From the NCBI RefSeq assembly GCF_037977385.1, contig NZ_CP150277.1, positions 2,271,001 through 2,335,000 on the forward strand: a DNA stretch of 64,000 nt, written 5' to 3'. This stretch comes from Terribacillus sp. FSL K6-0262 (GTDB lineage Bacteria; Bacillota; Bacilli; Bacillales; Amphibacillaceae). The notes under the pieces were generated by a model. The model did no database searches. It had not been told where the DNA came from and saw nothing but the letters and a program-made list of their open reading frames with translations. Shown here piece by piece: positions 54,640 through 64,000 of this stretch. Both the position numbers and the translations under genes were made by a program. Position 1 is the first letter of the stretch. Each line of letters starts with the position of its first letter.

Positions 54640-54868
54640 ATACATTGCGTGTGGTGGGCAGCTTGTATGATAAGTGAGGCGTGATTTGCGCGCAGCGTCC
54701 CTGTCGATCAGGCAATACACCGGCGCAGTAGAAGAATAATGGTGGACTAGCTATTATTATATACTTTTTATGGTTCGCAGGTTTATCCATCCTTCTTGTA
54801 TTTGCCGCTTTCCATACATAAGTATCAAAGCAGTGAATGTATGTCTTAGACGCATGGGAGTAATGAAG

Positions 54869-55240
54869 ATGCAGCAAGTCAATAAGATGATCCGTGCACG
54901 ACAATACAAATGGATGCTATATCTACTGGCACTTTTGATGCTTGGGGCGGGCTTCACCCCGTACCAGCGCATTTTCCTCGGATTGTTTCTGGGGACCTCC
55001 GTCAGCTTCTTCTCCATGTGGCTTCTCCAACGGAAAGTAAGGCAGTTCACTGAAGCTGCCGCTACACATGGCAGAATACCGACCTTAGGCACCTTATCCC
55101 GCATGGCAGCGTCTGTGCTGGCAGTGATGCTTGCACTTCGTTTCGACGCTTATTTTCATCTTACTGCAGTGGTTATTGGTTTAGCTGCTGGCTACATCAT
55201 TATCTTTATAGATAGTTTCTTCACGAGTTTAAAAGACTAG
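54869..55240 (+). CDS. atpI: ATP synthase protein I
   Basis: 123-residue membrane protein with four hydrophobic segments, first gene of the operon. It resembles Bacillus AtpI (RQYKWMLYLLALLMLGAGFTPYQRIFLGLFLGTSVSFFSMWLLQRK), which assists c-ring assembly and possibly Mg2+ uptake. ATG at 54869 is chosen over 54854 and 54863 because GGGAG (54855-54859) is then nine bases away. Confidence 0.85.
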   Translation: MQQVNKMIRARQYKWMLYLLALLMLGAGFTPYQRIFLGLFLGTSVSFFSMWLLQRKVRQFTEAAATHGRIPTLGTLSRMAASVLAVMLALRFDAYFHLTAVVIGLAAGYIIIFIDSFFTSLKD

Positions 55241-55261
55241 TAACGAAAGAGGTGAATTTAA

Positions 55262-56231
<970 letters not shown>

Positions 56232-56263
56232 TTCACTTATCGCAAGTACTCTATAATTTGAAT

Positions 56264-56306
56264 GAATGGCGAAATTCTATGTCTTGAATATTCGCCATTC
56301 TTTTTG
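56264..56306 (+). terminator. Terminator-like hairpin between atpE and atpF
   Basis: GAATGGCGAA (56264-56273) / TTCGCCATTC (56291-56300) with a 17-base loop, followed by TTTTTG. It would act as a partial terminator or a 3' stabiliser for atpE mRNA. Confidence 0.7.
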
Positions 56307-56359
56307 TAAAGCCCGAAGGATCGGGAAAATGACAGTTCAGCTCGAAAGGAGTGGCACAG

Positions 56360-56869
56360 TTGCAAACACTTACGATTGGTGCTGCAGTAGGTGGATTACC
56401 TATCGGTAGCATGTTGGTTCAACTTATCAGCTTTATCATCCTGCTTTTGCTTCTGAAGAAGTTTGCATGGAAACCATTGATGAAAGTCATGCAGGACCGT
56501 CAGGAGTATATATCGAATGAAATCGATATGGCGGAAACAAGCCGCAAGGATGCTGAAGCAGCAGCAAAAACGGCTGCGGAAGAATTGAAACAGACGCGTG
56601 CTGAAGCACAGTCCATTATAGAAGAAGCCAGAAAAGCGGCTCAGCAGCAGGAAGAGAATATCATCGCTGCAGCACGCCGCGAGGCTGAGCGTCTGAAAGA
56701 GGCGGCGGTCGAAGATATCGCCAACGAAAAGGAAAAAGCGATGCAGGCATTGCAGGCACAAGTGGCCTCCCTTTCCGTACAGATCGCAAGCAAGATCATC
56801 GAGAAGGAAATTTCCTCCGAAGATCAGGATAAGCTTATCAGTGACTATGTGAAAGAATTGGAGCGATAA
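56360..56869 (+). CDS. atpF: F1Fo ATP synthase subunit b
   Basis: 169 residues: one N-terminal membrane helix (about 13-32, GSMLVQLISFIILLLLLKKFAWKPL) and a long charged coiled coil forming the peripheral stator stalk. The TTG at 56360 is nine bases after AAAGGAG (56344-56350). An in-frame GTG at 56351 abuts the RBS and is unlikely. The 119-base gap before it is the longest between atpB and atpA. Confidence 0.93.
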   Translation: MQTLTIGAAVGGLPIGSMLVQLISFIILLLLLKKFAWKPLMKVMQDRQEYISNEIDMAETSRKDAEAAAKTAAEELKQTRAEAQSIIEEARKAAQQQEENIIAAARREAERLKEAAVEDIANEKEKAMQALQAQVASLSVQIASKIIEKEISSEDQDKLISDYVKELER

Positions 56870-56872
56870 GCC

Positions 56873-57418
56873 ATGCGTGATGTGACTATTGTAAAACGAT
56901 ACGCAGAAGCGCTATTCGAAGTGGCAGAGAACCGCGATATCGCGGAAACCGTGAGAACGGAATTGCACACAGCGAAACAAGTGGCACAAAACGATGCTGC
57001 CTTCCTCCGTTACCTGTCAGAGCCAAAGATAAGCTTGGATAAAAAGAAAGCATTGATTGAATCCAGTTTTGCCTCTGCAAGTATCGAAATTCGCAATACC
57101 CTGAAACTGTTATTGGATGCTGGACGCATCAGCAGCATCCCGCAAGTTGCGGATGCTTACGAAGCGCTGTATGAAGAAAAGCAGGGTACTGTCCAAGCAA
57201 CAGTCCATTCCGTACGGGAGCTTTCCGAAGAAGAGCGCCGGACAGTGGCAGAGACTTTCGCGAAGAAACTCGGGAAGAAAACCGTTTCCATTGATAATAA
57301 GATCGATCCGGCACTGCTTGGCGGATTGAAAGTACGGATCGGCAATACCATCTACGACAGCTCGATTAAGAATAAGCTGACTCGTATCGAACGAAATTTA
57401 GTAAATGTGAGCAAATAA
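56873..57418 (+). CDS. atpH: F1Fo ATP synthase subunit delta
   Basis: 181-residue stator protein (OSCP type) linking subunit b to the top of F1. The N-terminal helical domain (VKRYAEALFEVAENRD) and the C-terminal signature (VDNKIDPALLGGLKVRIGNTIYDSSIKNKL, with I for V at its start) are clear. It starts three bases after the atpF stop. Confidence 0.94.
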   Translation: MRDVTIVKRYAEALFEVAENRDIAETVRTELHTAKQVAQNDAAFLRYLSEPKISLDKKKALIESSFASASIEIRNTLKLLLDAGRISSIPQVADAYEALYEEKQGTVQATVHSVRELSEEERRTVAETFAKKLGKKTVSIDNKIDPALLGGLKVRIGNTIYDSSIKNKLTRIERNLVNVSK

Positions 57419-57430
57419 GGATAGAGGTGA

Positions 57431-58942
<1,512 letters not shown>

Positions 58943-58982
58943 CATTTTCTATAAATTCCGGAATGCTGCACGTATTCCTTAG

Positions 58983-61288
<2,306 letters not shown>

Positions 61289-61314
61289 GCAGCAATCATG
61301 CAATAGTAGGATAG

Positions 61315-61731
<417 letters not shown>

Positions 61732-61735
61732 AGAA

Positions 61736-61768
61736 AAACAGCATTCCTGTCGGAATGCTGTTTTTTTT
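61736..61768 (+). terminator. Intrinsic terminator of the atp operon
   Basis: AACAGCATTCC TGTC GGAATGCTGTT then TTTTTT. Confidence 0.95.
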
Positions 61769-61921
61769 ACTTGATTTCCTGGGCAATAATGATGGCGGAC
61801 AATGGCATTTGCCGTTATAATTTGTAGGAAAAGCGTTTAATGGAACGGAAATTAGGATAAGAGGGTATTACATGTCTGACCTAGCAGCATGTACCTGCTT
61901 ATCCGCAAAGGAGTGTAAGTT

Positions 61922-62155
61922 ATGTTTGCTGTTTTAGGGCAGGACGCGCTGCTTGGGATAGCTTCCCATATTGCGTTCATGGCAATTACTTGGCGTATTT
62001 TGATGGGGATCAATGTAGATGCGTTGATAAAGAAGGGAAAAGTCTTCGAAGCAAGGATGCTGGTTATCTTCCTGACCATTGTCATCGGAACGACTGTCAG
62101 TAATGCGTTCCTTCAATTGGTCGGCTGGACCAAACAGCTTCAGTATCTATTCTAG
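61922..62155 (+). CDS. ywzB: DUF1146 membrane protein YwzB
   Basis: 77-residue protein with two membrane helices (ALLGIASHIAFMAITWRIL and RMLVIFLTIVIGTTVSNAFL), matching DUF1146/YwzB, which lies after atpC in Bacillus. RBS AAAGGAG (61907-61913). Function unknown. Confidence 0.88.
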   Translation: MFAVLGQDALLGIASHIAFMAITWRILMGINVDALIKKGKVFEARMLVIFLTIVIGTTVSNAFLQLVGWTKQLQYLF

Positions 62156-62231
62156 TAATCTAGCAAGCATGTATAATCTCCATCTCCTGTGTTCATACTG
62201 TTTCTAAAATGGACGGACAGGGGAGAAAAAA

Positions 62232-62939
62232 ATGAAACATTATCTTGCATTGATCGTAGTATTCATTATGTTGATCGGCAATGGTTTGGAGTCCCAAGGG
62301 GCGGGGATAGCTGAGGTATCAGAGGATTTGGATCGCATGTATACTGTCCTGGAAAGTGAAGGAACAGAGCTGCTTTCTTTTGAAATCACCATACGTGAGG
62401 CAATCTCCCAGGATGATTTGGAAGCCTATCTGGCAGACCTGGATGAAGCAGGTCCCATTTATGAACAAAAAACGGATAAAGCTTCTAAATTTATAGTACA
62501 TACCCCCCATAAACAACACTCCATTGACGAACATATATTGTTGGTAGTACCTACAGATAAGGAATACCAGGCTGAACTCATCTACACAATTTCCGGTTCG
62601 GATTGGACGGATAAGGTACACCATTATGTCCAAGACAAGACGGCTGCTGCAGAATCACGATTTTTCACCCAGGATGCGACAAAATTCGCTTGTCTCAAAG
62701 CGGGTTTCGATGATAAAATAAGCGGTGGTATTTTGTTTCAGAATGTCATGGAAAAATTAGATGTTCAACCACTAACGAATATGCAAGATAACGTTTACAC
62801 TACGACAACAGGGCATACAACACAATTGAAGGCCAGCCGTTCCTTGGCAGACAACATGAATATCCAGCTTGCGCTGCATGATGGGAATGGGCAATCAACC
62901 GTAACTGTAGGAACGCCTATCATAACGACTGAATATTAA
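62232..62939 (+). CDS. ywmB: YwmB-family secreted protein
   Basis: 235 residues with a signal peptide (1-24, HYLALIVVFIMLIGNGLESQGAG) and the YwmB (DUF1779, TATA-box-binding-like) body. It lies before murAA as in B. subtilis, where the next genes are murAA and spoIID. No function is known; the place suggests a link to the envelope or sporulation. RBS ACAGGGGAG (62217-62225). Confidence 0.88.
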   Translation: MKHYLALIVVFIMLIGNGLESQGAGIAEVSEDLDRMYTVLESEGTELLSFEITIREAISQDDLEAYLADLDEAGPIYEQKTDKASKFIVHTPHKQHSIDEHILLVVPTDKEYQAELIYTISGSDWTDKVHHYVQDKTAAAESRFFTQDATKFACLKAGFDDKISGGILFQNVMEKLDVQPLTNMQDNVYTTTTGHTTQLKASRSLADNMNIQLALHDGNGQSTVTVGTPIITTEY

Positions 62940-62972
62940 TATAGTGAAATTGGACGCGGAGGAGAATGAAAC

Positions 62973-64000
62973 TTGGAAAAAATCATCGTCCGTGGTGGAA
63001 GGCAGCTTAAGGGATCTGTTAAGATCGAAGGTGCGAAGAATGCCGTACTGCCTGTCATCGCAGCAAGTATAGTTGCTAGTAAAGGAAAAAGTGTTATTCA
63101 TAATGTTCCGGCTTTAGCCGATGTTTTTACGATCAATGAAGTATTGCGCAGCATGGGCGCAGAGGTTGTATTCGATAATGGAACGATCTCTGTCGATGCC
63201 GCCAAGGAGATGACGACGGAGGCACCTTTCGAATATGTTCGGAAGATGCGGGCGTCTGTATTGGTATTAGGCCCATTATTGGCTCGTTTCGGTCATGCGA
63301 AAGTGGCACTGCCGGGCGGCTGTGCAATCGGTTCCCGGCCTATCGATCAGCACCTGAAAGGTTTCGAAGCGATGGGTGCGAGTGTGCAAGTAGGCAACGG
63401 TTTTGTTGAATTACGCTCTGAAGGACGCCTGCAGGGCGCTAAAATATATCTGGATGTGCCTAGTGTAGGTGCTACAGAGAACATTATCACAGCAGCTGCA
63501 TTGGCTGAAGGAACGACTATCCTGGAGAACTGTGCGAAGGAGCCTGAGATTGTCGATCTGGCAAACTATCTGAACAAGATGGGTGCAAAAATCATAGGTG
63601 CTGGTACGGAAACAATCCGCATCGAGGGTGTCGAAGAATTGACTGGCGCTGAGCATACGATGATTGCCGACCGTATCGAAGCCGGTACTTTCATGGTTGC
63701 TGCAGCAATCACACAAGGCGATGTCTTGATTGAAGGCATTGAGATTGAACATGTGCGTGCTGTTGTAGCCAAGATGGAAGAAATGGGTGTCATCATCAAA
63801 GAAGAAGCGAATGGCATTCGCGTCATCGGACCTGAGAAGCTGACTGCGACAGATGTCAAAACACTGCCTCATCCAGGCTTCCCAACCGATATGCAGTCGC
63901 AGATGATGGCTTTGATGCTATGTGCAGAAGGTACCAGCATCATCACTGAAACGGTATTCGAAAACCGTTTCATGCATGTGGAGGAATTCCGCCGCATGAA
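62973..64000 (+). CDS. murAA: UDP-N-acetylglucosamine 1-carboxyvinyltransferase MurAA (5' part)
   Basis: The frame is open to the window end; 342 full codons are seen. EPSP-synthase fold with [19 protein letters not shown] and the active-site Cys in [14 protein letters not shown]. It makes enolpyruvyl-UDP-GlcNAc, the first committed step of peptidoglycan synthesis. It is the main MurA; the second copy (murZ) is at 35011. The TTG start at 62973 follows CGGAGGAGA (62957-62965). Position after ywmB agrees. Confidence 0.95.
   Translation, partial: MEKIIVRGGRQLKGSVKIEGAKNAVLPVIAASIVASKGKSVIHNVPALADVFTINEVLRSMGAEVVFDNGTISVDAAKEMTTEAPFEYVRKMRASVLVLGPLLARFGHAKVALPGGCAIGSRPIDQHLKGFEAMGASVQVGNGFVELRSEGRLQGAKIYLDVPSVGATENIITAAALAEGTTILENCAKEPEIVDLANYLNKMGAKIIGAGTETIRIEGVEELTGAEHTMIADRIEAGTFMVAAAITQGDVLIEGIEIEHVRAVVAKMEEMGVIIKEEANGIRVIGPEKLTATDVKTLPHPGFPTDMQSQMMALMLCAEGTSIITETVFENRFMHVEEFRRM

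Larger units (their letters stand above)
54423..54868. other. atp operon upstream region
   Basis: 446 bases without a gene. Contents: a TATAAT (54481-54486) with no good -35, a strong hairpin (54491-54530), a SigA promoter (54610-54639) and about 220 bases of leader before atpI. I saw no terminator with a T run directly after the protease gene. Confidence 0.6.

Noticed and set aside
62160..62231. Possible riboswitch or promoter before ywmB
   Set aside because: No paired elements or consensus boxes found in this short stretch.

Overview
The window is chromosomal DNA of a spore-forming member of the Bacillaceae (Firmicutes). The evidence is the spore genes gerQ, spoIIR and spo0F, Bacillus-type ribosome binding sites with frequent GTG and TTG starts, and a gene order that follows the B. 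subtilis ywd-ywf-ywg-ywh-ywi-ywj-ywl-atp-ywm block almost gene for gene. Base composition is moderate by eye. The sequence alone does not fix the genus; it differs from B. subtilis in several insertions and replacements listed below. No rRNA, tRNA or CRISPR array was seen.

Bases 1-14 kb are a patchwork of accessory and stress genes. They hold the end of a phosphoglucomutase, a TerC-type manganese exporter behind a yybP-ykoY riboswitch, an OsmC protein, zur with a Zur-controlled zinc lipoprotein gene (znuA, without its permease genes), an M29 aminopeptidase, the divergent ligD/ku end-joining pair, a membrane acyltransferase, an AraC regulator with a cre site, an ABC1 kinase with a phasin-like partner, and a rap-phr quorum-sensing cassette.

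Bases 14-48 kb are the conserved backbone: ywdI-ywdK, gerQ, hemQ, pta, a LOV blue-light sensor, lipL, ywfO-ywgA, ywhD, pbpG, speE, ywiB-argS, a cardiolipin synthase, an rsgA paralogue behind a possible leader-peptide attenuator, rpoE, pyrG with its reiterative-transcription attenuator, spo0F, fbaA, a transaldolase relative with a rewritten active site, murZ, rho, a zinc-free L31, tdk, prfA-prmC, spoIIR, ywlC, ywlE with a large insertion, a sensorless chemotaxis-type protein, rpiB, ywlG and glyA.

At 48-49.7 kb an IS1182-family insertion sequence has landed in the glyA terminator. The 26-bp terminator palindrome is duplicated on both sides, and each end of the element carries its own inward-facing intrinsic terminator. 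Its transposase is split by a -1 shift at an A AAA AAG heptamer.

Bases 49.7-64 kb hold a small membrane protein, upp, UDP-GlcNAc 2-epimerase, a Vpr-like subtilase, the complete F1Fo ATP synthase operon (atpIBEFHAGDC) with a terminator-like hairpin between atpE and atpF, ywzB, ywmB and the start of murAA.

I did not find a wholly new multi-gene system. The most unusual points are the terminator-targeting insertion sequence, the pseudo-transaldolase, the rap-phr cassette with a new peptide, and the leader ORF plus terminator ahead of rsgA.
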